A stretch of DNA of 64,000 nt from Bin87 sp965220095 (GCA_965220095.1 OZ244805.1:558001-622000); one strand, 5' to 3'; shown: positions 32,804 through 41,548, numbered from the stretch's first letter. Program-made: numbers and translations. The notes: generated by a model from the letters alone, not told the origin.

Positions 32804-33873
32804 CGGTGACCGCTCGCAGGAGAGGAGAGGTCGGTGAATCGGGCCGCTTGCCGCGTATCGTCATCCGTCCGGCCATCCCAATGGCGGCGGGCGAGTTCCA
32901 GGTGTTTCTGGGTGAGAGCGTCGTCGGGATTCAACCCGATGGCACGTTCAAAATCGTCCATTGCCGGCCCGTACTCCCCCAGACAGAACCGGGCATAGCC
33001 GCGGCAGTTATAGGCGTCGGCATAATCAGGGTTCAGCGCAATCGCGCGGCTAAAGTCTATGATGGCGCGGTCATGGTCGCCCATATGCCCCCACGCCAGG
33101 GCGCGGTGATACCAGGCGTCCGCATTGGCGGGGCTGATGTCGATGGCCAGGTCAAATTCCGCTATTGCCCGGCCGAATTCCCTCTGGCGGCGATGGTCAA
33201 CGCCCCGGCGGATATAATCATTGACAGCATCGTCAGCAACATCCTCGGCGACCGTATGAGGCGTGAGCGTCGGCGCGTCATCGCCGGCAGCCGGTAGTGG
33301 AACGTCGCCTTCGGACGACTTGACACCGCCAGTCGCCACCGGCGCAGTGTCCGGGGCCGCCGGCGGTGGCAGGGTAGCGGCGTTGGGAGGTTCCGGCATG
33401 GATGCCGTGGCAGAATCAGTCGGGACGGTATCAGTCGAGGCCGCTTTCGGTGGCGGCGTGCCGTAACGCTTCCGACGCAGCCGGTGTTTTGCCCGGTTCA
33501 CCCGCTCCGCCTCGTTGGCAGCGGCCACTGCAGTCAATAGTCGTCCCACCGAGTCCAGAGCGCGATCAAGGTCGTCGTCGTTGAAGGGTTCCAAATGCGC
33601 CCAACGATTGCGGATTTCACGGATTTCGGACACCAGACTCCGTTCCGTCTGCCCCAGGCAATCGCGGAACAGGTCGTTCCAAGCCGTCACCATCACCCGC
33701 AGCGTCACTGCAACGTCGCCGGCAATTTCACTTACCGCATCGGCGTCGCTCAGCGCGTAGCGTCCGTTGGCCACCGCGTTCTGCAGCTTGCCCGTAACGT
33801 AAGGCCCCAGGCCGGTCGCCAGCAGTTTCAGCGCTTCCCCGACCAGGCTGTGATTGTTAACAGTAGCAGCCAT
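32800..33873 (-). CDS. Swt1-like HEPN domain protein with TPR repeats
   Basis: 357 residues. The N-terminal 115 residues match the Swt1-type HEPN domain: IREIRNRWAHLEPFNDDDLDRALDSVGRLL, with the HEPN catalytic RX4H as R88-NRWA-H93. A proline/alanine-rich linker of about 120 residues follows, then three TPR units (AIAEFDLAIDISPANADAWYHRALAWGHMGDHDRAIIDFSRAI and the next repeat). Swt1-HEPN domains accompany RNA-processing and defence ATPases; here the partner is TPR. An RNase or protein-recruiting role is inference. Convergent with the hydrolase, overlapping it by four bases. ATG 33873 fits the HEPN start. Confidence 0.82.
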   Translation of the reverse strand: MAATVNNHSLVGEALKLLATGLGPYVTGKLQNAVANGRYALSDADAVSEIAGDVAVTLRVMVTAWNDLFRDCLGQTERSLVSEIREIRNRWAHLEPFNDDDLDRALDSVGRLLTAVAAANEAERVNRAKHRLRRKRYGTPPPKAASTDTVPTDSATASMPEPPNAATLPPPAAPDTAPVATGGVKSSEGDVPLPAAGDDAPTLTPHTVAEDVADDAVNDYIRRGVDHRRQREFGRAIAEFDLAIDISPANADAWYHRALAWGHMGDHDRAIIDFSRAIALNPDYADAYNCRGYARFCLGEYGPAMDDFERAIGLNPDDALTQKHLELARRHWDGRTDDDTRQAARFTDLSSPASGHR

Positions 33874-34040
33874 AAAAACTTCCGCAAAGAATCGCGCAGC
33901 CAAGCGGAAATCAGGCCGCCGGCCGTGGGCTTTTGAATAATCGCGGCTACCATAGCACAAAAGCCGTCGTGGCCCTATCGCAGAGGGCCACGCAATTTTA
34001 GCGTTTTCCCAACGCCGCCGGCCCGCCGGCAACGCTTACC

Positions 34041-34628
34041 CTACCCCCCAATCCCCAGCTCGGCCTGCATATCGGCTACTGCCTGGTTGCGGGTTTTGCG
34101 CTGCCACTGCGGACGGTTGTTGATGGGCTCGTTGATGATTTCCGGGTCTATCTTCAGGGCTACGAAAACCGGTCCGGGTTGGCTCAGGATTTCTGCTATT
34201 TGGTTGGCGAAATCTTCAAGATTGTCGATGGAGTAGGTGGTCGGATAGCCGCAACCCTGGGCCACTACGTCGTATTCAATTGCTTCGGCGTTGGGGACGG
34301 GCTGGCCGCCGGTGGTGGCGTATACGCCGTTGTCCAGCATGAAGTGATACAGATTCTCGGGGGCCTTCTCCGCGATGGTCGGCAGCGCGCCCATTCCCAT
34401 CAGCACGTCGCCTTCCGAGTCGAACAGCACCACCCGCTGGTCGGGTATCGCCAGCGCCAGACCCAGGGCGAAGGATGCGTGTCCGCCCATCGCCGGGTCG
34501 CCCAGGGGCAGGTCGCGGTCGGGTTGGTCGCTCAGCTCGACCCAGAAACGGCCGCCGCGACCGGGTATCACGATGGAGTCGCCGCGTTGCTTGTTGAAAA
34601 TCTCCAGCATTTCCGCTGTGTTCATCAT
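34041..34628 (-). CDS. TPP-dependent decarboxylase, C-terminal-half subunit (ComE/sulfopyruvate decarboxylase beta-like)
   Basis: 195 residues. The thiamine-diphosphate/metal motif is GDVLMGMGALPTI...LYHFMLDNGVYATTGGQP (GD...DN pattern), as in the PP-binding half of phosphonopyruvate and sulfopyruvate decarboxylases. It complements the subunit encoded upstream at 34756-35265, as in two-gene ComDE systems. ATG 34628 has AAGGA at a proper distance; a GTG nine bases upstream is too close to it. The substrate is a 2-oxo acid, with sulfopyruvate or phosphonopyruvate the best guesses. Confidence 0.82.
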   Translation of the reverse strand: MMNTAEMLEIFNKQRGDSIVIPGRGGRFWVELSDQPDRDLPLGDPAMGGHASFALGLALAIPDQRVVLFDSEGDVLMGMGALPTIAEKAPENLYHFMLDNGVYATTGGQPVPNAEAIEYDVVAQGCGYPTTYSIDNLEDFANQIAEILSQPGPVFVALKIDPEIINEPINNRPQWQRKTRNQAVADMQAELGIGG

Positions 34629-34755
34629 ATCAATCACTTCCTTTACAGTTTATACAGTTTATATTTTGCATGGATATACAGGATATTCAGGATAATGTCG
34701 TAATTAGTTCAATATCCCGTTTATCCTGTTCATCCATGCGAATATATTGATTACG
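34629..34755. repeat. Spacer with long inverted repeat between the two TPP-enzyme genes
   Basis: Bases 34668-34693 and 34714-34739 form an imperfect inverted repeat. The right arm is exactly the 26-base word found at 10048-10073. An AT-rich loop lies between. It could form a strong mRNA hairpin between cistrons. Confidence 0.7.
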
Positions 34756-35265
34756 CTAGCGGCTTACATTGAAGCCGTGGTATTCGTCGCCGACCAGCAC
34801 GGCCACGGGACGCTTTTCCCGGGCGGCTTCGGCGAAGGCGACGGAAATCCGGTCGGCGTCCTCGTCTGATTCCACCAGATAGTAGTTGATGTTGAAAGCG
34901 TGCAGGAACCGCTCCGTGTAAAAGGCGGCGGTATCGGTAATGACGCCGTGGCGCGTCCAGCCGCGATAGCCCACCATCATTACGACCGGTGTGTTCATGC
35001 CCAGGCCCCAACCGCGCAGCGAATCGCCCGACTCCATCATGCCGGTGTTCTGGATCAGGATTACCGGCTTCTTGCCGCCGGCGGCGAGTCCGGCCGCAGT
35101 GGAGAACGCGTGACCCTCGCGGCTCACGGGCACCAGGTCCAGCGTGGGTTCTTCTTGTATCAGTACGTACAGGAAGTTGGTCTCGCTGTCGGGCAGCAAT
35201 ACCACGTGGGTGGTGCCGTTCTTTTTCAACTCCTCAAGCACGCGGGCAGGGCTCAATTCGGCCAT
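34756..35265 (-). CDS. TPP-dependent decarboxylase, N-terminal-half subunit (ComD/sulfopyruvate decarboxylase alpha-like)
   Basis: 169 residues corresponding to the PYR half of a TPP enzyme. It has the THVVLLPDSETNFLYVLI start, the activating glutamate in VPVSREGHAFSTAAGLAAGGKKPVILIQNTGMMESGDSL, and the GFNVSR end. A single-chain TPP decarboxylase would carry both halves, so the enzyme is split as in sulfopyruvate decarboxylase ComDE. CGGAGGTAA lies before ATG 35265. A role in degrading sulfonated or phosphonated compounds is plausible for an environmental organism but not shown. Confidence 0.83.
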   Translation of the reverse strand: MAELSPARVLEELKKNGTTHVVLLPDSETNFLYVLIQEEPTLDLVPVSREGHAFSTAAGLAAGGKKPVILIQNTGMMESGDSLRGWGLGMNTPVVMMVGYRGWTRHGVITDTAAFYTERFLHAFNINYYLVESDEDADRISVAFAEAAREKRPVAVLVGDEYHGFNVSR

Positions 35266-35390
35266 CGTTGGTTACCTCCGGTGGAAAACTCTCTTTAGCA
35301 TCGCTCCCGATTGTAGACGGCATCTACCAAGCGCAAACGCCAGCCACAGATATACTTGCTGACGCGCCCGCCCGTCAACCGGGAAAACGC

Positions 35391-35424
35391 CCCTTACCCC
35401 AACCCTCTCTCGCCGGGAGAGGAG
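35391..35424 (-). repeat. Short hairpin repeat, copy 7
   Basis: CCCTTACCCCAACC tail followed by CTCTCTCGCCGGGAGAG; a degenerate arm. Confidence 0.7.
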
Positions 35425-35452
35425 TTGGAGAGTGGGCGGACCCGCCCTATGC

Positions 35453-35458
35453 TATACT
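35453..35458 (+). promoter_or_regulatory. Probable -10 element of FIST gene
   Basis: TATACT about 49 bases before ATG 35507. No matching -35 at 16-18 bases was found. Confidence 0.35.
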
Positions 35459-35506
35459 CACGCTCAATCCAACCACGCTTGGTTTCGCGGCGATGAGGTG
35501 TTGATT

Positions 35507-36697
35507 ATGCAGTGGGCATCTGCGCTTTCACAACAAACCACCCTGCGGCAGGCACTCGAAGAATGCGCTGCCTCGATACGTGCGTCAATGGGGGACACCG
35601 CCGCTGACCTCGCGGTCGTGTTTGCGTCGTCCGAGTACGCTTCAGACTATGCCGACCTGCCGGCGATAGTCGCCGAAATGCTGGGCCCGCAGGCTCTGCT
35701 GCTTGGCTGCACCGGCGGGGGCATCATCGGCGGAGGCACGGAGATTGAGCAGGAGCCGGCGGTGTCGATAACGGCGGCCAGCCTGCCCGGCGTAAACATC
35801 AAACCGATCCGTCTGGACGGCGACGCGCTGCCCGACCTGGATGCCCCGCCCGACCGTTGGCACGAGGCGTTGGGGGTGGACCCTTCGGACGAGCCTCAGT
35901 TTGTGCTGTTGGCCGATCCCATGTCGTTCCCGGCGCAAAACTTGCTGCTGGGTATGGACTACGCCTTCCCCAGCGCCGCCAAAATCGGCGGTCTGGCCAG
36001 CGCCGGACAGGGTGCGCGGCAAAATGGGCTGTTTCTCGGTCGCGATTATCACGACTCGGGAGCCGTCGGGGTGGCTTTGTCCGGCAATATCATCGTTGAG
36101 ACTGTGGTTGCCCAGGGCTGCCGACCCATCGGCGCCCCGATGCGCATCACCAAGAGCGACCGCAACTTCCTGGTTGAGCTGGATGGCCAGCAGCCGTTCA
36201 ACGTGTTGCGCAGCATCTTTCAGGATGCCGGTCAGCGCGACCGCGAGCTGATGCAAAACTCCCTGTTCCTCGGCGTGGTTATGGATGCCCTCATCGACGA
36301 ACCGCAGCAGGGCGATTTCCTGATCCGCAACGTGATGGGTATGGACCAGCGCAGCGGCGTGCTGGCCATCGGCGAGATGCTGAAAGAAGGTCAGTTGGTG
36401 CAGTTCCACCTGCGTGATGCCGAAACGTCTGCCGATGACCTGACCGCAGTGCTGGAGCGCTACGCCATCGACAATCGGGAAAACCCAGCCCACGGCGCGC
36501 TGCTGTTTTCTTGTCTGGGTCGTGGTAAATATTTGTATGGCAAGTCCAACCATGATACCGAGGTGTTCCAGGAGAAGGTTGGCGCGGCGGTTCCCTTGGG
36601 CGGTTTCTTCTGCAACGGGGAGATTGGGCCGGTCAGCGGCACCACGTTCCTGCACGGCTACACCAGCAGCTTCGGCATCTTCCGCCCGCGCGCATAA
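35507..36697 (+). CDS. FIST-domain sensor protein (FIST_N/FIST_C)
   Basis: 396 residues. N-terminal FIST_N (DLAVVFASSEYASDYADLPAIVAEMLG, LLLGCTGGGIIGGGTEIEQEPAVSI) and C-terminal FIST_C (GDFLIRNVMGMDQRSGVLAIGEMLKEGQLVQFHLRDAE, ALLFSCLGRGKYLYG, PLGGFFCNGEIGPVSGTTFLHGYTSSF). FIST domains bind small ligands and usually feed histidine kinases, cyclases or methyl-accepting proteins, but no output domain is fused here. ATG 35507 follows GATGAGGTG. The next gene, a soluble periplasmic-type binding protein, may act with it. Confidence 0.9.
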   Translation: MQWASALSQQTTLRQALEECAASIRASMGDTAADLAVVFASSEYASDYADLPAIVAEMLGPQALLLGCTGGGIIGGGTEIEQEPAVSITAASLPGVNIKPIRLDGDALPDLDAPPDRWHEALGVDPSDEPQFVLLADPMSFPAQNLLLGMDYAFPSAAKIGGLASAGQGARQNGLFLGRDYHDSGAVGVALSGNIIVETVVAQGCRPIGAPMRITKSDRNFLVELDGQQPFNVLRSIFQDAGQRDRELMQNSLFLGVVMDALIDEPQQGDFLIRNVMGMDQRSGVLAIGEMLKEGQLVQFHLRDAETSADDLTAVLERYAIDNRENPAHGALLFSCLGRGKYLYGKSNHDTEVFQEKVGAAVPLGGFFCNGEIGPVSGTTFLHGYTSSFGIFRPRA

Positions 36698-36806
36698 CTT
36701 CTGCCGACCAACCACCTATCTTTGCCGGAAGGACGCTCAGGCGCCGGAAGGACGCTGGGGCGAGGCCACGAACTTCCCGACCTTCTGATGGGGATGGGCC
36801 AAGGCG

Positions 36807-37979
36807 ATGGTGAATCCGCACCGCATGACGACTGTACCAACCATCAACGCTGGGATACCGGTCTCTCTGACCGGTCAGTTTGCGACTCAGGGACGGCAGG
36901 CGTTGGCCGGGCTGCAGGCTTGGGTCGGCCATGTGAACGCTGCCGGCGGACTGTCGGTGGGAGATCGGCAACATCCAGTTTCCCTTACCCACCTGGATGA
37001 CGGAAGTATGGCCGACGGAGCCCGCCGAGCCACGGATCAACTGATCAACGTTGATGGAGTCGACCTGCTTTTTGGCCCGTATTCAGCCGGGCTGACCACC
37101 GCCGCCGCCGAGGTCGCCGAATCTCAGGGTCGACTGCTGTGGAATCACGGCGGCGCCGGTGACGCCGTTTATGCCCGGGGGTATCGCAACGTCATCGCCA
37201 TCCTTACCCCCGCAGATCGCTACCTGAGCGACGCGCCAGCGTTGGTACGCCAGGCCGACCCACACGGGGGGACGATGGTTATCGTCCGGATTGATACCGG
37301 CGCTTTCGCCAGGATGGTTGCTCGCGGAGTGGAAACGGCCGCTCGTGATCTGGGGTTCACCATGGCCCTGGAATTACGGTACCGTCCTACGCAATTCCAG
37401 TTTGCCGAAATCGCTCGGGCGATTGCCGAAAAAGAACCGGATCTGGTCGTCGCGGTGGGCCGCATCCGCCACGACATCGCGCTGGCGCGGGCGTTGGCGA
37501 ACCTGCCGTCGGGGTCGCGCGTGGGGCTGGCGGCGGTGGTGGCGACTCCCATCGCCCAGTTCGCCGACGCATTGGGTCCTCACGCCGACAGGTTCATTGG
37601 TCCCAGCCAGTGGGAGCCGCAATCGAGCTTCGCCGCGCCGGATTTTGGGCCCGGCGCAGTGGAAGTGTTGGCAATACTACAGGGTGCCGCCGCTGGCGCC
37701 GGCCTGCCCGTAGACTACCCGATGGCTCAGGCCTTTGCCGCCGGCCTGGTCGCCGAACGATGCGTCATTGCAGCCGGCACACTGGACGATAGCGCCGTTC
37801 GAGATTCGGCGGACCTCCTGGACTTCACCACCTTTTACGGGCGCTTTCGCCTCGACGAAACGGGCCGCCAGGTGGGCCGTTCCGTCTCCCTGGTGCAGAG
37901 GCAACACGGGGACAAGGTGGTTGTCTGGCCTCCCGAATCAGCCGACGGCAACTTGCAGTACCCCTACTCCCCTACATAA
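36807..37979 (+). CDS. Periplasmic-binding-protein-like ligand sensor without signal peptide
   Basis: 390 residues. The fold is of the branched-chain amino-acid/amide receptor type (Peripla_BP_6): INAGIPVSLTGQFATQGRQALAGLQAWVGHVNAAGGL, VDLLFGPYSAGLTTAAAEVAE, LLWNHGGAG, and YPMAQAFAAGLVAERCV near the end. No signal peptide or lipobox precedes the domain, unlike transporter-linked members, so it is probably cytosolic, as AmiC-type regulators are. It follows the FIST gene by 109 bases; no transporter subunits are present. M1 is 36807 or 36825. Confidence 0.8.
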   Translation: MVNPHRMTTVPTINAGIPVSLTGQFATQGRQALAGLQAWVGHVNAAGGLSVGDRQHPVSLTHLDDGSMADGARRATDQLINVDGVDLLFGPYSAGLTTAAAEVAESQGRLLWNHGGAGDAVYARGYRNVIAILTPADRYLSDAPALVRQADPHGGTMVIVRIDTGAFARMVARGVETAARDLGFTMALELRYRPTQFQFAEIARAIAEKEPDLVVAVGRIRHDIALARALANLPSGSRVGLAAVVATPIAQFADALGPHADRFIGPSQWEPQSSFAAPDFGPGAVEVLAILQGAAAGAGLPVDYPMAQAFAAGLVAERCVIAAGTLDDSAVRDSADLLDFTTFYGRFRLDETGRQVGRSVSLVQRQHGDKVVVWPPESADGNLQYPYSPT

Positions 37980-37980
37980 A

Positions 37981-38010
37981 AAACCCCCTCTCCCGTTAAC
38001 GGAGAGGGGT
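37981..38010 (+). terminator. Hairpin repeat copy 8, probable terminator
   Basis: Near-perfect inverted repeat AACCCCCTCTCC / GGAGAGGGGTT around CGTTAAC, directly after the stop at 37979. Confidence 0.55.
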
Positions 38011-38027
38011 TGAACGGAGCGGGAGAT

Positions 38028-38066
38028 GCCCCCTCTCCTTTGATGGGAGAGGGCTGGGGTGAGGGT
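38028..38066 (+). repeat. Short hairpin repeat, copy 9
   Basis: CCCTCTCC TTTGAT GGGAGAGGG hairpin with the tail CTGGGGTGAGGGTG, immediately after copy 8 and ending near the stop of the FAH gene. Confidence 0.85.
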
Positions 38067-38093
38067 GAAAACCCTCGAGCTGGAACTGTTCGC

Positions 38094-38867
38094 TCAGCTC
38101 TCCAGCTTCACCGGGTTTCGAAGCACGCCGATCCCGCTGATGTCGATCTCGCAGACGGAGCCGTCGGCCATATCTTGCGTCGTGCCGGGAGTGCCGGTAA
38201 AGATGCAGTCGCCGGCTTCCAGGGTCACGTACTTGGTGATGAACTCGATCATCGTCGGCACGTCAAAGATGAGGTGCGCCGTGGTCTCGTTCTGCTCCTC
38301 GTTGCCGTTGACCCGCGTCCGCAGGTGCTGGGCGTGGGGGTCGGCTTCGGTTTCGATCCAGGGGCCCATGGGGGAGAAGGTGTCGGCGGACTTGGCGCGC
38401 CACCAGTCGGAGTTGTTCTCCCGGCGGTCTTTCTGCTGCCAGTCCCGGGCGCTGACGTCGTTGCCGCAGGTGTAGCCAAGCACGTGATTCAGCGCGTCGG
38501 CCTTGGACACGTTCTTGCAGTTGTCCTTGATGACGACGACCATCTCGCCCTCGGCGTCGAACCGCTGCACTTCCTTGGGCCGCACGATGGCGTCCTCGGG
38601 GCCGATGACGCTGGTGGGGGTCTTGTGGAAGATCATCGGGTATTCGGGGGCGGGCCGGTCACCGACGTGGCTGGTGTAATTCAGGCCCATGGCCAGGATT
38701 TTGCCGGGCTGAATCGGCGCCAGCAACTTGACGTCGGATAGATTGTGCACGTGGTCAGTCAGCTTGACCGGAGAATCAAAGACGCTGCCCTCGATGGCAG
38801 TAACCTGGTCGCCGTCGACGACGCCGAAGTGTTCGGAGCCGTGGGCGAGGTAACGGGCAATCTTCAT
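38094..38867 (-). CDS. Fumarylacetoacetate hydrolase family protein
   Basis: 257 residues. FAH C-terminal-type fold: LLAPIQPGKILAMGLNYTSHVGD, PMIFHKTPTSVIGPEDAIVRP, the metal site in DAEGEMVVVIKDNCKNVS, VLGYTCGNDVSARDWQ, FSPMGPWIETEADP and GDCIFTGTPGTTQDMADG. These are all family hallmarks and include the E-x-E/D metal ligands. Members hydrolyse C-C bonds or act as oxaloacetate decarboxylases or isomerases in aromatic meta-cleavage. The nearest aromatic-type gene is the HpaB homologue 8 kb away. Confidence 0.9.
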   Translation of the reverse strand: MKIARYLAHGSEHFGVVDGDQVTAIEGSVFDSPVKLTDHVHNLSDVKLLAPIQPGKILAMGLNYTSHVGDRPAPEYPMIFHKTPTSVIGPEDAIVRPKEVQRFDAEGEMVVVIKDNCKNVSKADALNHVLGYTCGNDVSARDWQQKDRRENNSDWWRAKSADTFSPMGPWIETEADPHAQHLRTRVNGNEEQNETTAHLIFDVPTMIEFITKYVTLEAGDCIFTGTPGTTQDMADGSVCEIDISGIGVLRNPVKLES

Positions 38868-38912
38868 AACTAAGTGGCCTCCGTGGATGTTTGTCGTTTG
38901 ACCTTGATGGTG

Positions 38913-40220
38913 TCAGTTATTGTACCACCGCAGTATTGGGTTGCCATAACCAAATCTTCCTAGCCGCACCAAACGGTGAACTAGAGCCACACCGTCCGGG
39001 CAGTGCGCTTCCCTGTCAAGCAGTTCCCGCAGTGCCGGCACCCGCGTCAGGGCGGCAACTAGTGCCGCGTCCGATTCTTGCATATCGTCCCAGGAAATCC
39101 CCGGCTCGTGGGCTGAGCGTTGATTGTTTGACCATTCCATCAAACTGTCCGGGTGGATGGGGCGGATGCCCTCTGGTCCTGAGGTAATCAGCGGGTATCT
39201 CTGTTCGTATTCCCCCCGGTTTTTTGGAGCTGATACGTCTCTTGGTCGTGCCGCGGCCACCATCAGCTCCGTTTCCGATGTCCAATAGTTATATGCCCAT
39301 AAATCCAAACCTTCCATCACGTCGGTTGCCTCTATGATGATGTCGCTGGCAGCCGCGCCCATGGATTGATTTATCTGCTCATTGATGTCATCGGCGCCAG
39401 GAACTAGCGCCATTGTCAATTCCCAGTAGGGACGACCCAGTATGATTTCCGCCTGCACTGCGGTATCGGGTTGGCCAGACACCATGGCGACGAGCATGGT
39501 CTGACCTTCAAGCCGGTCGTCGAGGGAAGTGGAATGATGGAGATCACGTATCCGTTGCATACGGTCTGCAGTGCATTCCGCTATCGCACATTCCGAAAAG
39601 GGGCGAGTTTTTGTAGTCTCGAAGGCCATGATGATTTTGTCCGCCAGGCCATCATTGACACCTGAACCCAGCCAAAGAGAATGTTGGGCCAGCATGGGAG
39701 AAAAACGCTCGTGTCCTTTTTGGCGATCCCAAAAGCCGTATCGGAACCAAATCGCGTCTAGATACCGGTAACCCTCGCATCCTATCGCCTCAATCCTTTC
39801 GGCAAGGCCAGAGTTTGGCGACGACCCTTTTACTTGGTCCAGCATTGCGCCCAGTTCCTGAGCAATGACCCAGTTGCCGCAGTCTATGGCGGCGTCCAGC
39901 GGCGTTTCGCCCTTGTCATTGCGGGCGGCCAGTTGTGCGCCGGCATCCAGCAATAGCATGACGACTTGGGGATCTGATCCGCGTTGAGCTGTCAAGTGCA
40001 ACGGGGTATTGCTGTTGTGGTTAATAGCGTTGGGGTTGGCGCCGTTCTGCAACAGAGCCACCACCACCTCTGTCCCCCGGTCAAAACCGCAGGCAAAGTG
40101 CAGCAGAGTATGCTGGCCACTGATGCCTGCGTTAACGTCTCGCTGTTGTTGTATCGCGGCCAGCAGATCGCCGTCACTAGCCTCGCGCCAAAGGTTGTTG
40201 TCAGCCAAATCGAATTGCAT
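38913..40220 (-). CDS. Ankyrin-repeat protein with uncharacterised C-terminal region
   Basis: 435 residues. Residues about 1-130 contain three to four ankyrin repeats: TLLHFACGFDRGTEVVVALLQNGANPNAINHNSNTPLHLTAQRG...VVMLLLDAGAQLAARNDKGETPLDAAIDCG. The remaining 300 residues have no recognised domain; they include ERFSPMLAQHSLWLGSG and WAYNYWTSETELMV, rich in Trp and acidic residues. Ribosome site AAGAGGGA lies before ATG 40220. The gene is less GC-rich than its neighbours. Function unknown; the repeats suggest protein binding. Confidence 0.8.
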   Translation of the reverse strand: MQFDLADNNLWREASDGDLLAAIQQQRDVNAGISGQHTLLHFACGFDRGTEVVVALLQNGANPNAINHNSNTPLHLTAQRGSDPQVVMLLLDAGAQLAARNDKGETPLDAAIDCGNWVIAQELGAMLDQVKGSSPNSGLAERIEAIGCEGYRYLDAIWFRYGFWDRQKGHERFSPMLAQHSLWLGSGVNDGLADKIIMAFETTKTRPFSECAIAECTADRMQRIRDLHHSTSLDDRLEGQTMLVAMVSGQPDTAVQAEIILGRPYWELTMALVPGADDINEQINQSMGAAASDIIIEATDVMEGLDLWAYNYWTSETELMVAAARPRDVSAPKNRGEYEQRYPLITSGPEGIRPIHPDSLMEWSNNQRSAHEPGISWDDMQESDAALVAALTRVPALRELLDREAHCPDGVALVHRLVRLGRFGYGNPILRWYNN

Positions 40221-40256
40221 ACTTCCCTCTTGGTGTCAGCCCGCGTATCCCGACCG

Positions 40257-41291
40257 TCAGTGGTCCATCACCAGCTTGCCGAAAAAGTCCCGGTCGTGCA
40301 TCACTTGGTGCGCTTCGCCGAGGGCTTCCAGCGGGAATGTGCGACCCACGATGCCCCGCAACGCTCCCTGGTTCACCATCTTCATGGCATCGGCCATGGT
40401 GCGGCGACTGCGGCCTCCACTGCCCATCAGATGCAACGGACGCCCGTGCAGGATGGACAAATCCATCGGAGTCTGGCTCCCCGACGTTACACCCGTGATC
40501 ACCAGCCGGCCCTCATGTTTCAGGGACAGCATATTCTCATGCCAGACATCTGCGCCCACGCAATCGAATACTACGTCCACACCCTGGCCGTCGGTCATCT
40601 CGCGTACCGTGTTGCTGATACTGTCCACCTCCCGGTAGTTGATGACTTCGTCGGCGCCCAGCTTCTTGGCTTCGTCCAGCTTCCAGTCGCTGCCGGCGGT
40701 GGTGATGACCCGGCAGCCCATCATCTTGGCAATCTGGATGCCCATGCTGCCCACGCCCGAGCCGGCGGCCTGCACCAGCACGTCGTCCCAGGGTTGCAGC
40801 TTGGCCTGGGTGATGAGGCAGTGCCAGGCCGTGTGCAGGGCGATGGGCAGCGCCGCGCCTTCCGCGAAGGACATGTCGTCGGGGATGGCGTAGGCGTTGA
40901 TGGCCGGCGCCGTGACGTATTCGGCGTGGCCGCCGTCCAGATCCACGCCGATGCGTAGCTGCCGTGAGCACCACTGGTCGTTGCCGGCGGCGCAATGTTC
41001 GCAAAGGTTATGGCCCTCGCACTTCACCCGATTGTCCAGCAAAACGCGGTCGCCCACTTGCAGGCTGGTGCCAGAATCGGGGCTAATCTGCATCACCTCG
41101 CCGGCCATGTCGCAGCCCAGAATGTGGGGAAAGCGGTTGCAGTTGTTGGCCCGCAGGTTTAGGTCCAGATGGTTGAGCGCGCTGGCGCCCACCCGCAGCA
41201 ATACCTCGCCCGGTCCAATCTCCGGGTCGGGGCGATCACCGTAGGTCAGCACGTCCGTCCCGCCCGTCTCGTTGATATAAACAGCCTTCAT
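40257..41291 (-). CDS. Zinc-dependent medium-chain alcohol dehydrogenase
   Basis: 344 residues, MDR family. GroES-like N-terminal domain (LLRVGASALNHLDLNLRANN), structural-zinc loop CEHCAAGNDQWCSRQ, then QAAGSGVGSMGIQIAKMMGCRVITTAGSD, the Rossmann glycine motif, and QGVDVVFDCVGADVW. The catalytic-zinc CxxxH position is replaced by LNHLDLN-type residues, as in quinone-oxidoreductase-like and crotonyl-CoA-like members, so the active-site metal needs checking. GGAGGGAGC precedes ATG 41291; upstream codons lie in a MITE-like repeat. Confidence 0.88.
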   Translation of the reverse strand: MKAVYINETGGTDVLTYGDRPDPEIGPGEVLLRVGASALNHLDLNLRANNCNRFPHILGCDMAGEVMQISPDSGTSLQVGDRVLLDNRVKCEGHNLCEHCAAGNDQWCSRQLRIGVDLDGGHAEYVTAPAINAYAIPDDMSFAEGAALPIALHTAWHCLITQAKLQPWDDVLVQAAGSGVGSMGIQIAKMMGCRVITTAGSDWKLDEAKKLGADEVINYREVDSISNTVREMTDGQGVDVVFDCVGADVWHENMLSLKHEGRLVITGVTSGSQTPMDLSILHGRPLHLMGSGGRSRRTMADAMKMVNQGALRGIVGRTFPLEALGEAHQVMHDRDFFGKLVMDH

Positions 41292-41414
41292 AAAAGCTCC
41301 CTCCATCTCGCTAATGACAATGACGCTGGCAGCAGTGTAATGGCGGACGGGCGGGTCGGCAATCTCGTCGCGCTTACCTGACGTCTCGACCTCGCCCCAG
41401 AGCTCTCCCGCCAG

Positions 41415-41548
41415 GGAGACCTTTTGCATAAACTGTCATTGCGAGGAGCGATAGCGACGTGGCAATCCCGTTTCGGTAGCAACGGTCGTAACTTCGGGTT
41501 CGAGATTGCGACGCTTCGCTCGCAATGACAGTTTACGCAAAGGTCTCC
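41415..41548. mobile_element. MITE-like element, variant with different outer ends
   Basis: Inner ends are the common TGTCATTGCGAG / CTCGCAATGACA, but the outer inverted ends are GGAGACC..TTTGC.TAAAC instead of CGTACCCA. The centre keeps GGTAGCAACGGT seen in copy A. It shows that one core palindrome occurs in at least two end types. Confidence 0.75.
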
